Source of the DNA: Hyphomicrobiales bacterium
Lineage (GTDB): Bacteria; Pseudomonadota; Alphaproteobacteria; Rhizobiales; Rhizobiaceae
Assembly (NCBI GenBank): GCA_900471605.1
Contig: UCEY01000023.1
Span: 49,650-113,649, forward strand
Direction of reading: 5' to 3'
Length of the DNA stretch: 64,000 nt
The translations under genes were made by a program, and so were the position numbers. Under the pieces are notes generated by a model that worked only from the letters and a program-made list of their open reading frames with translations, was not told the DNA's origin and did no database searches. The first letter of the stretch is position 1, and each line of letters starts with the position of its first letter. Shown here piece after piece: positions 49,854-58,313 of this stretch.

Positions 49854-50893
49854 GCGGCACTTCCAAGCGGCCAGAAGCGATCGGCCGGCGCATGCACCAG
49901 CACCTGATCGCCATCGGCAAACCGCGTGCGTGGAAAGGTCTGGACGCTGACGGTCGCGCCGCCGGCAAGCTCCAGCCGGTAATCGACGAGACTGCCGGAA
50001 TAATAACTGGACAGGACCTTGGCCGGCACGCCGTCTGCCCCGGAGGAGACCGGCAGCAGTTCGACGGCTTCCGGCCGCAGCGCCAGCATCAGCTCGGTAC
50101 CGGCAGCGTGATCGCCGCTGACCGGAATGTCTCCGAAGGCGGTCGAAACGATGCGGTTGCCGACCTTGCCGCGCACGATGTTCACCTGCCCGACGAATTC
50201 GGCGACTTCCAGATTGGCGGGCCGCTCGTAAATATCCGAGGGCGTGCCGATCTGGGCGATACGGCCGCCGAACATGACCACGACCCGGTCGGACATGGTC
50301 ATGGCTTCCGCCTGATCATGGGTGACGTAGACGGTGGTGATGCCGACGCGACGCTGCAGGTCGCGGATGAAGACGCGCATCTCCTCGCGCAGCTTGGCAT
50401 CCAGATTGGCAAGCGGCTCGTCGAGCAAAAGGATCTTCGGCTCGATAACGAGGGCTCGGGCAAGCGCCACGCGCTGCTGCTGGCCGCCGGAAAGCTGGCG
50501 CGGATAACGCTCGGAATAACCGGTGAGCTGCACCATATCCAGCACCCTGGCGATGCGGGTGCGGATCTCGTCCTTCGGCGTCTTGCGCATTTCCAGCCCG
50601 AAGGCGAGGTTCTTTTCGACCGTCATATGCGGGAAGAGCGCATAGTTCTGGAAGACCATGCCGATATCGCGCTTTTCGACCGGCACATGCACGACATCGC
50701 GCCCGTCGAAACGGATCGCGCCTTCGGTCGCATCCTCGAACCCGGCGATCATCTTCAGCGTCGTCGTCTTGCCGCAGCCCGACGGGCCGAGCAGCGAGAT
50801 GAACTCGCCCTCGGCGATCCTGATCGAAATGCTGTTGACCGCGGGGCCCTGCCCGTAGTCCTTGGTCAGCTTTTCGATGCTAACCTCTGTCAT
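49850..50893 (-). CDS. ABC transporter ATP-binding protein (PotA-type)
   Basis: This 347-residue ATPase has Walker A LLGPSGCGKTTT, a Q-loop in MVFQNYALFPHMTVEKN, signature YPRQLSGGQQQRVALARAL, Walker B ILLLDEPLANLD and switch VYVTHDQAEAMTMSD. A C-terminal TOBE domain follows (LMLALRPEAVELLP). It starts at ATG 50893. An intrinsic terminator-like hairpin lies between it and the binding-protein gene, allowing differential expression. It belongs to the spermidine/putrescine-iron-thiamine importer group. Confidence 0.92.
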   Translation of the reverse strand: MTEVSIEKLTKDYGQGPAVNSISIRIAEGEFISLLGPSGCGKTTTLKMIAGFEDATEGAIRFDGRDVVHVPVEKRDIGMVFQNYALFPHMTVEKNLAFGLEMRKTPKDEIRTRIARVLDMVQLTGYSERYPRQLSGGQQQRVALARALVIEPKILLLDEPLANLDAKLREEMRVFIRDLQRRVGITTVYVTHDQAEAMTMSDRVVVMFGGRIAQIGTPSDIYERPANLEVAEFVGQVNIVRGKVGNRIVSTAFGDIPVSGDHAAGTELMLALRPEAVELLPVSSGADGVPAKVLSSYYSGSLVDYRLELAGGATVSVQTFPRTRFADGDQVLVHAPADRFWPLGSAA

Positions 50894-50930
50894 GAAATAC
50901 CACTTTCCAATTGAAGAGCCTGACCCCGAA

Positions 50931-50970
50931 AAAAGCCGATCATGGCCTGCCCTCATGGCAGGCCATGATC
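50931..50970 (-). terminator. Intercistronic terminator/attenuator between SBP and ATPase genes
   Basis: GATCATGGCCTGCC (50938-50951) and GGCAGGCCATGATC (50957-50970) form a perfect 14-bp stem with a five-base loop. On the minus strand it is followed by GGCTTTTTT (50937-50929). It sits just downstream of the binding-protein gene and just upstream of the ATPase gene. Confidence 0.7.
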
Positions 50971-50984
50971 GCAGTTGGGGAAAA

Positions 50985-52022
50985 TCACTTGACGGTCTTC
51001 GCCCAGCGTTCGGCGAGCTCGCCCTGCTTCTCGTTGACGAAGTTCCAGTCCCAGGTGAGGATCTTGTCCATGTCGGCGCCTGAAACCGGCACATCGACCT
51101 TGAGTTCGGGCGGCACGATCACCTTGGAATTGGTCGGCGAGATGAAGAACTCCTTCATCATCATCCCCTGCACTTCCGGCGACAGCAGGAAATTGGCGTA
51201 TTGATAGGCCAGGTCCTTCTCGGGCGCGTTGGTGAGGATGTTGATGGTCTGGTCGAACATGAACATCCCTTCTTCCGGGATCACGCAGTCCACCGGCAGG
51301 CCCTGGCGGCGAAGACGGGCGATTTCGCCGAAATCGAACGGCGCGACGACCAATTCGCCGGAGGCAAGGCCGGTCGACATGTTGAAGTCCACCTGGATCA
51401 CCGAGCCGAGCTTCTGAAGGGCCGCAAAACCGGCATCGACGTCATACTGGTCCTTGCCGAAGATCTTCGAAAACAGCAGCAGTTCCATCTTGCCGGCGCT
51501 GTTGGCGAAATTGTAGAGACCGATCTTGCCCTTGAATTCCGGATTGTTCCAAAGGTCCTTCCAGGATTTCGGCTTGGTCTTCACCAGGTCGGTGCGGTAA
51601 CCGATGCCGATCGGCGAGACGGCGCCGATCGCGCCCCATCCGTCCGTCTTTTTCGCGAGGGGGTAGAGGTCGGCGTAGTTCGGCAGCTTGGTGAGGTCGA
51701 GCTTTTCGAAAAAGCCTTCCTTGCGCAGGCCGGAGGCGAAGACCTCGTTGGTCATTACGATCGAATAGGGCGGCTTGGCCGTGCCTGCCGCACGCAGGTT
51801 GGCGCCCCAGACACGGCCGTTGCCGACGTCGAGCGTCACGGCAGCACCCGTCTGTTTGGTGAAGGCGGGAGCGACCGTCGAGCGCCAGTATTGTTCCCAC
51901 ACGCCGCCGAGCGTCGGCACGACCAGCGTTTTCTGCTGCGCCCGCGCCGGAAGGCCGAAAAGGCCGGCCGCGGCGAGTGCACTCATTCCGGCAAGCGTTT
52001 GCCGCCTTGTCAAATCCATCAT
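50985..52022 (-). CDS. ABC transporter substrate-binding protein (PotD-like), Tat-type leader
   Basis: This 345-residue periplasmic receptor has a twin-arginine leader: LTRRQTLAGMSALAAAGLFGLPARAQQ with RR in the TRRQTL context, so it may be exported folded. The mature part has the SBP_bac_8-type region (VVPTLGGVWEQYWRSTVAPAFTKQTGAAVTLDVGNG). It sits between the 2OG dioxygenase and the ATPase in the operon. A strong hairpin after its stop should give extra binding protein relative to the membrane parts. Ligand unknown; context suggests a nucleoside-like compound. Confidence 0.88.
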   Translation of the reverse strand: MMDLTRRQTLAGMSALAAAGLFGLPARAQQKTLVVPTLGGVWEQYWRSTVAPAFTKQTGAAVTLDVGNGRVWGANLRAAGTAKPPYSIVMTNEVFASGLRKEGFFEKLDLTKLPNYADLYPLAKKTDGWGAIGAVSPIGIGYRTDLVKTKPKSWKDLWNNPEFKGKIGLYNFANSAGKMELLLFSKIFGKDQYDVDAGFAALQKLGSVIQVDFNMSTGLASGELVVAPFDFGEIARLRRQGLPVDCVIPEEGMFMFDQTINILTNAPEKDLAYQYANFLLSPEVQGMMMKEFFISPTNSKVIVPPELKVDVPVSGADMDKILTWDWNFVNEKQGELAERWAKTVK

Positions 52023-52109
52023 GGCAGTTCCCCTTGTTGCGATCTTTGATCGATATGTGCCGGCGGTGTTCCGCTTCTGCGCACGAGTTCAGTCGAATTC
52101 AGTCGGCGT

Positions 52110-53084
52110 TCAACCTTTCGAGAAAGCCTGTTTCGTCTTCAGGTCGATATATTCGCCATAGGTGATCGGCGCGTATTTCGCGCCATCTTTTACGAACGGC
52201 GCCAGGCACTCGATCACCGTATCCTTGGAAGGATTGAGGAAGAACGGGATCGACTGGCGACGCGCCGTGCCTTTGAACCCGGTCGGCGGATTGGCGACCC
52301 GGTGCGGCGTCGAGACCCACTCGTCGTTCGTCCAGCGCATGAAAGCGTCGGCGATGTTGATCACATAGGCACCCTCGATCGACGGCGCATCCAGCCATTC
52401 GCCGTTGCGGTTCTGCACCTGCAGTCCGCCGGCCGAGGCTTCCGAACGCAGGATGGTCATGAAGCCGTAATCGGTATGGACGCCGGCCCGCATCTGCCCG
52501 GGCAGCGGCGACTCTTCCTGTTCCGGATAGTTGATGACGCGCAGCGCCGAGAGATGGTTTTCGAAGGAGGGTTCGAAATAATCCTGGTCGAGCCCGATCG
52601 CCTGGCAGAAGATGCGGCGCATATGCTTGGCGAGGACTTCCATTTCCTTGAAATAGTCACGGAAGGCCTGTTCCAGCCCGTCCGGCCGGTCCGGCCAGGT
52701 GTCGCCGGGAAGGTTCCTGCCGAAATTGAGGCTTTCCTTGTAGTCGCCGGGTGTCTTGATGCCGAGGGTCGCGGCAAGCGCCTCTTCGGCGATCGGCGAA
52801 AAGGAGACACCACCCGCAACGCCGGTGCCGCGCCCCTGGGTCTTTTTCCAGTCCTGCGGATAATCGAAGAAGGCGCGGGCGAGATTGTAGAGGCGGGACG
52901 TCACTTCCGGCGACACGCCGTGGCCGGTGACGAGAAAGAAACCGGTGTCCCGGCAGGCCGTCTCGATGGCCTTGACCACGGCGGCGGCACCTGTCTCGTT
53001 GCGGATGAAGGGGCTGAGATCGATCACCGGAATGCCGGGAACGGCATCATGCGATGACGCGGGATTGGCGCTCGTTAGGGACAT
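52110..53084 (-). CDS. Isopenicillin-N-synthase-type Fe(II)/2-oxoglutarate dioxygenase
   Basis: This 324-residue double-stranded beta-helix oxygenase has the Fe(II) ligands His-X-Asp in AGVHTDYGFMTIL and the distal His in WVSTPHRVANPP, and the 2OG-binding RQSIPFFLNP arginine. An N-terminal DIOX_N region begins IPVIDLSPFIRNETG and DTGFFLVTGHGV. It starts at ATG 53084 after TTGGAGGAAG. It heads the ABC-transporter operon and is divergent from psuK, with a three-half-site operator between. This family includes thymine 7-hydroxylase. Substrate unknown; an imported modified base or nucleoside is an inference. Confidence 0.88.
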   Translation of the reverse strand: MSLTSANPASSHDAVPGIPVIDLSPFIRNETGAAAVVKAIETACRDTGFFLVTGHGVSPEVTSRLYNLARAFFDYPQDWKKTQGRGTGVAGGVSFSPIAEEALAATLGIKTPGDYKESLNFGRNLPGDTWPDRPDGLEQAFRDYFKEMEVLAKHMRRIFCQAIGLDQDYFEPSFENHLSALRVINYPEQEESPLPGQMRAGVHTDYGFMTILRSEASAGGLQVQNRNGEWLDAPSIEGAYVINIADAFMRWTNDEWVSTPHRVANPPTGFKGTARRQSIPFFLNPSKDTVIECLAPFVKDGAKYAPITYGEYIDLKTKQAFSKG

Positions 53085-53100
53085 GGCCTTCCTCCAATTC

Positions 53101-53134
53101 ACATCTGACAAACAGATGTTGACAAAAACATCTG
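53101..53134. promoter_or_regulatory. Three alternating half-sites in the psuK / dioxygenase divergent promoter
   Basis: ACATCTG (53101-53107), CAGATGTT (53113-53120) and AACATCTG (53127-53134) alternate in orientation, forming two overlapping palindromes with spacers of five and six bases. A -35-like TTGACA (53119-53124) for psuK overlaps them. It is a strong operator candidate for the divergent operons. Confidence 0.65.
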
Positions 53135-53202
53135 TTGTTGTCCATATCAAAATTAACGAAGTTGCAACGTGGCTCTCGCGCCTCAGGGATAATCGACCGA
53201 AC

Positions 53203-54312
53203 ATGGATGATCTTGCGCCACAGGAAGCGGCGGTCCTCGCAATCATCAAGGACAACCCGTTCGCGGGACAGCAGGAGATCGCCACCATGCTCGGGCTGGC
53301 GCGCTCCACGGTCGCGGCCCATATCGTCCAACTGATGCAGAAGGGCTATATCCTCGGCCGCGGTTATGTGATGCCCGCCGAGACCCGCGCCGTCTGCATC
53401 GGCGGCGCCGTGCTCGACCGCAAGTACCGCGCCAAGCAGGAGTTCGTCTTCGAGACCTCCAACCCGGTCGACGGCGTGCGCAGCCTTGGCGGCGTTGCCC
53501 GCAACGTCGCGGAAAACCTCGCCCTTCTCGGCACTACCACGAGTTTCGTATCGATCGTCGGCGACGACGAAGGCGGACGCGCCGTGCTGAAGCACATGCG
53601 CGACCGTGGCATCGATGTCAGCCAGATCATCACCACCACCGAACGCCCGACGGCCGAATATGCCGCCATCCTCGACACCAAGGGCGACCTCGTGCTCGGC
53701 ATCGCCGACATGAGCATTTTCGACCTGCTGCTGCCGAACCATATCGAGCGTATCTGGCCGCATCTGGCCGCCGCGAGCTGGGTGTTTTCCGACTGCAACC
53801 TGCCGGCCGAAACGCTGGCCGCCCTGATCGCCAAGCGCCAGGGCGCCCGCTTCCGCCTGGCAATTGACGCAGTCTCGACCCCCAAGGCGGCTCGCCTGCC
53901 CCGGGATCTCACCGGCATCGACCTGCTGTTCATGAATATCGACGAGGCCAATGCGGTCCTCGACCGCAAGGCGCACGAAACGATCGACGATGCCAGGGAA
54001 GCAGCCCTTGCCCTGCAGGCGGCCGGTGCGCGCGAGGCGGTCGTCACCATGGGCCCGCGCGGCATCGCGGTCGCCGGCACCGAAGGCGCCAAAACCTTCC
54101 CGGCCGTGCACGCCCGCCCGGTCGACATCACCGGCGCCGGCGACGCGATGATCGCCGGCACCCTGCACCGTATCCTGCATGGGGAAGACACCTACAACGC
54201 CGCACGCACCGGCGCGCTGCTCGGCACGCTGACGACGGAAAGCACCGCGAGCGTCCATACGGAATTGTCCGAACGCTTCCTGGAAGCCAATATGCACCGA
54301 CTGGCCGGCTGA
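53203..54312 (+). CDS. psuK: Pseudouridine kinase with N-terminal winged helix-turn-helix (PfkB family)
   Basis: This 369-residue fusion has a winged-helix DNA-binding N-terminus (PQEAAVLAIIKDNPFAGQQEIATMLGLARSTVAAHIVQLMQKGYILGRGYVM) followed by a PfkB kinase with DGVRSLGGVARNVAENLALLG and the catalytic DITGAGDAMIAG (Asp as base). It is followed directly by psuG, which defines it as a pseudouridine kinase. The start ATG 53203 lies downstream of the operator and promoter; ATG 53116 lies inside the promoter and is rejected. The DNA-binding domain may let it autoregulate the divergon. Confidence 0.88.
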   Translation: MDDLAPQEAAVLAIIKDNPFAGQQEIATMLGLARSTVAAHIVQLMQKGYILGRGYVMPAETRAVCIGGAVLDRKYRAKQEFVFETSNPVDGVRSLGGVARNVAENLALLGTTTSFVSIVGDDEGGRAVLKHMRDRGIDVSQIITTTERPTAEYAAILDTKGDLVLGIADMSIFDLLLPNHIERIWPHLAAASWVFSDCNLPAETLAALIAKRQGARFRLAIDAVSTPKAARLPRDLTGIDLLFMNIDEANAVLDRKAHETIDDAREAALALQAAGAREAVVTMGPRGIAVAGTEGAKTFPAVHARPVDITGAGDAMIAGTLHRILHGEDTYNAARTGALLGTLTTESTASVHTELSERFLEANMHRLAG

Positions 54313-54349
54313 TATCAGGCTGGTCGAAACCGATCCAAGGAATACCGAA

Positions 54350-55279
54350 ATGGCCCTCATCAAACCGAAGCTCAGCCGCGAAGTGGCCGAAACGATTGCG
54401 TCCGGCGGCCCGGTCGTGGCGCTGGAATCCACCATCATCACCCATGGCATGCCCTATCCCGCGAACCTGGAAACCGCACTCGGCGTCGAGGCGGTGATCC
54501 GCGAAAACGGCGCGGTTCCGGCCACCATCGCCGTCGTCAACGGCGAGCTGCGCGTCGGCCTCGAACGCAGCGAACTGGAAGAACTGGCCCAGGCCAAGGG
54601 CGTGGTGAAGGCATCCGGCCGCGATCTCGCTGTCGCCATGGTCCGGGGCCAGTCGGCCGGCACCACCGTTTCCGCCACCATGCTGATGGCCGACCTCGCC
54701 GGCATCGACATTTTCGCGACCGGCGGCGTCGGCGGCGTGCATCGCGGCGCCGAACAGACCTTTGACATTTCCGCCGACCTGACCGAACTCGGCCGCACGA
54801 AAACCGCCGTCGTCTGCGCAGGGGTGAAGTCGATCCTCGATATCGCCAAGACGCTGGAATATCTCGAAACCCAGCGCGTGCCTGTCATCGCCTACGGCAC
54901 CGATGACTTCCCGGCCTTTTTCACCCGCAAGAGCGGCTTCAAGGCGGACCACCGGCTCGACACGCCGGAGGAGATCGCGAGAGCCATGTACCTGCACCAC
55001 CAGCTCGGCACCGGCACCGGCCTGATGATCGCCAACCCGATCCCACAAGAAGCGGCCCTCACCCCGGATTTCATCGACGGCACGATTGCCGACGCCGTGC
55101 GCGAAGCGGATGAAAAGGGCATTGGCCGCAAGGAACTGACGCCCTTCCTGCTCGCCCGCATCAACGAGCTCTCCAAGGGCGAGAGCCTGAAGGCCAATAT
55201 CGAGCTGGCCAGGAACAATGCGCGGCTGGCCGCGAAGATGGCCGTCGCCTACGCGGCGCTCAAGAAGGCCGGCAAATAG
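54350..55279 (+). CDS. psuG: Pseudouridine-5'-phosphate glycosidase
   Basis: This 309-residue enzyme cleaves the C-C glycosidic bond of pseudouridine 5'-phosphate to uracil and ribose 5-phosphate. Family landmarks are VVALESTIITHGMPYPANLETALGVE, TIAVVNGELRVGLERSELEELA, TTVSATMLMADLAGIDIFATGGVGGVHRGAEQTFDISADLTEL, VVCAGVKSILDIAKTLEYLET and IANPIPQEAAL. It is 37 bp downstream of psuK, and a 22-bp gap separates it from the enoyl-CoA hydratase gene, so the four genes are likely co-transcribed. Confidence 0.95.
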   Translation: MALIKPKLSREVAETIASGGPVVALESTIITHGMPYPANLETALGVEAVIRENGAVPATIAVVNGELRVGLERSELEELAQAKGVVKASGRDLAVAMVRGQSAGTTVSATMLMADLAGIDIFATGGVGGVHRGAEQTFDISADLTELGRTKTAVVCAGVKSILDIAKTLEYLETQRVPVIAYGTDDFPAFFTRKSGFKADHRLDTPEEIARAMYLHHQLGTGTGLMIANPIPQEAALTPDFIDGTIADAVREADEKGIGRKELTPFLLARINELSKGESLKANIELARNNARLAAKMAVAYAALKKAGK

Positions 55280-55301
55280 TTCAAGAACAAGGGGAACTGC
55301 C

Positions 55302-56111
55302 ATGACCTACGAGACGATCCTTTACGAAAAGGACGCCACCGACAAGTTCGCGACGATCACCATCAATCGCCCCGACAAGATGAACGCGATGAACAAACCG
55401 GTGATCCGCGAGATCGATGCCGCGGTCGCCGCAGCCGTCGCAGACCCGGACGTCAACGCCCTCGTCATCACCGGCGCGGGCCGCGCCTTCTCCTCCGGCT
55501 ACGACCTGCAGGGCGACGATTTCGACGTCGATATCGATTTCTGGCGCGTGGACATGACGGAAAATGCCGAGGCGCTGCTCAACATCTGGCGCGCCCCGAT
55601 CCCGGTCATCGCCTCGGTCAACGGCTACGCTCTTGCCGGCGCTCTCGAACTGATGATGTGCTGCGATCTCGCCATCGCCGCAGACAATGCCAAGTTCGGC
55701 GAACCGGAAGTGCGCCACAATTCCGGCCCGCCGGCGCTGATGATGCCCTGGCTGCTCGCCACCCGCGACGTGCGCTGGCTGATGTTCACCGGCGACATGG
55801 TGGATGCAGAAGAGGCGCTGCGCATGCACCTGATCAACAAGGTCGTGCCCGCCGACCAGCTCAAGGAAAAGACGGAAAACCTCGCCCGCAAGCTGGCTCG
55901 CATGCCGGTTCCGGCGCTGAAATACACCAAGGCCTCGATCAACAACCAGCAGATGGTCGCCGGCCTGCTGCCGTCCTTCCAGTACAATATCGAGGCGATC
56001 GCCGCCCTTCACGTCACCAAAAAAGGCCGTGAATGGATGGCGAACCTCGCGAAAATGTCGCTGAAGGAATATCTCGCCTTCCGCGACGACCCCTTCAAGG
56101 GTCTCGACTGA
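55302..56111 (+). CDS. Enoyl-CoA hydratase/isomerase-family protein
   Basis: This 269-residue crotonase-fold protein has the first oxyanion-hole segment ITGAGRAFSSGYDLQGDDFD, the second NGYALAGALELMMCCDLAIAADNAKFGEPEVRHNSGPP, and KLARMPVPALKYTKASINN. The usual GxxPExG catalytic-Glu loop is altered (EPEVRHNSGPP), so the reaction could be hydration, isomerisation or another crotonase chemistry. The start is ATG 55302 with AAGGGGAA upstream; the longer in-frame ORF is a shadow of psuG. Likely operon with psuK-psuG and the acyl-CoA synthetase that follows after 10 bp. Confidence 0.88.
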   Translation: MTYETILYEKDATDKFATITINRPDKMNAMNKPVIREIDAAVAAAVADPDVNALVITGAGRAFSSGYDLQGDDFDVDIDFWRVDMTENAEALLNIWRAPIPVIASVNGYALAGALELMMCCDLAIAADNAKFGEPEVRHNSGPPALMMPWLLATRDVRWLMFTGDMVDAEEALRMHLINKVVPADQLKEKTENLARKLARMPVPALKYTKASINNQQMVAGLLPSFQYNIEAIAALHVTKKGREWMANLAKMSLKEYLAFRDDPFKGLD

Positions 56112-56121
56112 GGCCTTGGCC

Positions 56122-58230
56122 ATGGCGGCCAACACGCCGGACGCTATGCGGGCCCTGATGGCGCCACGCTCCATCGCAGTCGTCGGCGCCACCGAGCGCG
56201 CCGACGCCTCGTCGAGCTTCGTGATGAAGAACCTGATGCGCTTCGGCTACAAGGGCAAAATCATCCCGGTGCATCCGAAGGCCGGGACGATCTTCGGACT
56301 TGCCGCCTCCCCCTCGCTCTCGGCACTCGATACGCCTCCCGATGTGGCCGTGATCGGCATCGCCGCCGACAAGGTGATCGCCGCCCTCGAAGAGGCCGGC
56401 AGCACCGGCGTCAAGGCGGCGGTCGTTCTGGCCTCCGGTTTTGCCGAACTGGACGAAACCGGCCGCGAGCGGCAGCGGCAACTGGTCGAGATCGCCGAAC
56501 GTTACGGCATGGCCATCTGTGGCCCGAACTGCCTCGGCCTCTTCAACCTCGGCTCCGGCGCCGCGCTTTACTCCTCCAGCCTGTCGACCGATCTGGAAAA
56601 GGGACGTTTCGCGATCCTCTCCCATTCCGGCGCGAGCGCGATTGCGCTCGGCAATACCGGCAGGTTCGGGCTCAGTCACATCGTCTCTTCCGGCAATAGC
56701 GCCGCCACCGACATTCCCGACTATCTCGATTTTCTCGCGACGGATGACGATACCCGCGCCGTCGGCATCGTCATCGAAGCCGTCTGGGAACCGGAAAAGC
56801 TGGCGGCGGCCATGGAGAAGATGCACGCCGCGAACAAGCCGGTCATCGCACTCCGCGCCGGCCGCTCGGAACGCGGCGCCCAGGCGACCGCTGCCCATAC
56901 CGGGTCGCTTGCGGGCAGCAACGACGCCTACCGCGCCTTCTTCAGGCGGGTCGGCATCATCGAAGTGCCGGATATGGACGGCTTCATGGAGACGGCGACG
57001 CTCTGCCTGAACCTGAAGCAGCGGCCGGAGAAACCCGGCGTCGCGATCGTCGGTGTCTCCGGCGGCGGTGTGGCACATGTTTCGGACATCGCCGAGGAGG
57101 TCGGCCTGTCACTGCCCGACCTGCAGCCCGAAACGGCCGCGCGGGTCAGGGCACTGCTGCCGCCTTTCGCCACGCCACAAAATCCGCTCGACACGACCGG
57201 CGTCGTCTTTGCCAATGGCGACATCTATCGGGACATCCTCCACGCGCTCGCCGACGACCCCTCGATCGGCCTGATCGTCGCCGCACAGGACGCACCGGTC
57301 GGTCTCGACGATTTCTGCGCCTCCGAATATCTCGGCATTGCCGAAGCTGTTTCCGGCTATGCCGGGACGGGCAAGGCGCCGGTCGTGTTCATGAGCAACC
57401 TTTCGAGCGGCCACCATGCCGCGGTCGAAGCGAAACTGCCCAACGTGCCGGCGCTGCGGGGAACGAAGAGCGCGCTCACCGCCGTCCGCGGCCTGATGTA
57501 TCAGGAACGCACCGTTTCCTGGCCGGATGCTGCGCTGTCCGAAAAGAGCCCCCTGCCCGCAAGCGCACTCACCGAACGAGAAGCCAAGGCTCTGCTCGCC
57601 GCCGAGGGCCTGCCGGTCCCGAAGGAACATCTCGTCACGGACGCGGATGCCGCCGCGCAAGCGGCCAGGTCATTGGGCTTTCCGGTCGTGATGAAGATCG
57701 AGTCGCCGGATATCCTGCACAAGACCGAAGCCGGCGGCGTGAAGCTCGGCGTCGCTTCGGAGGCCGAAGCCCGCGCCGCCTTTGAAGCCATCATGGCAGA
57801 CGCCCGTGCCTATGCCCCGACCGCCGAGCTTCGCGGCGTCTCGGTGCAGGAAATGGTCACAGGCGGCATCGAGGCGCTGGTCGGCATCGTCCGCCACGAT
57901 CCTTTCGGTTTCGGCCTCGTCGTCGGCATCGGCGGCGTGCTGGTGGAACTGGTGAAGGACAGCGCCTTCGACCTCCTGCCGATCGACCTCGCCCGCGCCG
58001 ACGCGATGATCGGCGAGACCAAACTGGCGTCGCTGCTGGAAGGCTATCGCGGTGCGCCGAAGGCGGATCGCAAAGCGCTTGCCGAGCTGCTGGTCAAGGT
58101 ATCGGACTTTGCGGCCCGGTACGGCGATGATATCGAGGCGATCGACCTCAATCCGGTGGCTGTGCTGCCGGAGGGCAAGGGCGTGCGCATTCTTGATGCG
58201 CTGATCATTCCAAGGAAAATGCGGCACTAG
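56122..58230 (+). CDS. NDP-forming acyl-CoA synthetase (acetate-CoA ligase family)
   Basis: This 702-residue protein has the CoA-binding domain (APRSIAVVGATERADASSSFVMKNLMRFGYKGKIIPVHPKAGTIFG), a succinyl-CoA-ligase-like middle region with ILSHSGASAIALGNTGRFGLSHIVSSGN, and a C-terminal ATP-grasp domain (LTEREAKALLAAEGLPVPKEHLV and EAIDLNPVAVLPEG). It would form an acyl-CoA with ATP/GTP going to ADP/GDP. The start is ATG 56122 eight bases after GAGG. It is the last gene of the psuK operon, and its substrate acid is unknown. A perfect hairpin follows. Confidence 0.88.
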   Translation: MAANTPDAMRALMAPRSIAVVGATERADASSSFVMKNLMRFGYKGKIIPVHPKAGTIFGLAASPSLSALDTPPDVAVIGIAADKVIAALEEAGSTGVKAAVVLASGFAELDETGRERQRQLVEIAERYGMAICGPNCLGLFNLGSGAALYSSSLSTDLEKGRFAILSHSGASAIALGNTGRFGLSHIVSSGNSAATDIPDYLDFLATDDDTRAVGIVIEAVWEPEKLAAAMEKMHAANKPVIALRAGRSERGAQATAAHTGSLAGSNDAYRAFFRRVGIIEVPDMDGFMETATLCLNLKQRPEKPGVAIVGVSGGGVAHVSDIAEEVGLSLPDLQPETAARVRALLPPFATPQNPLDTTGVVFANGDIYRDILHALADDPSIGLIVAAQDAPVGLDDFCASEYLGIAEAVSGYAGTGKAPVVFMSNLSSGHHAAVEAKLPNVPALRGTKSALTAVRGLMYQERTVSWPDAALSEKSPLPASALTEREAKALLAAEGLPVPKEHLVTDADAAAQAARSLGFPVVMKIESPDILHKTEAGGVKLGVASEAEARAAFEAIMADARAYAPTAELRGVSVQEMVTGGIEALVGIVRHDPFGFGLVVGIGGVLVELVKDSAFDLLPIDLARADAMIGETKLASLLEGYRGAPKADRKALAELLVKVSDFAARYGDDIEAIDLNPVAVLPEGKGVRILDALIIPRKMRH

Positions 58231-58275
58231 CGGCAATGCGTTCGCTTCTGGCAAACCAGCACCAGCCCCACATTC

Positions 58276-58306
58276 CCTCATTCCTGTGACAAGCACAGGA
58301 ATGAGG
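58276..58306. repeat. Perfect palindrome / bidirectional terminator
   Basis: CCTCATTCCTGTG (58276-58288) and CACAGGAATGAGG (58294-58306) form a perfect 13-bp stem around ACAAG. It lies between the convergent acyl-CoA synthetase and nucleoside hydrolase genes. It has no T-run on either side. ATTCCTGTG..CACAGGAAT palindromes recur in rhizobial intergenic regions, so it may be a dispersed repeat that also ends both transcripts. Confidence 0.6.
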
Positions 58307-58313
58307 TGAGCTA

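Noticed and set aside
53116..53202. Longer N-terminus for psuK starting at ATG 53116
   Set aside because: The ATG is inside the palindromic operator and the -35 box TTGACA overlaps it, and there is no ribosome site. ATG 53203 fits the winged-helix start.
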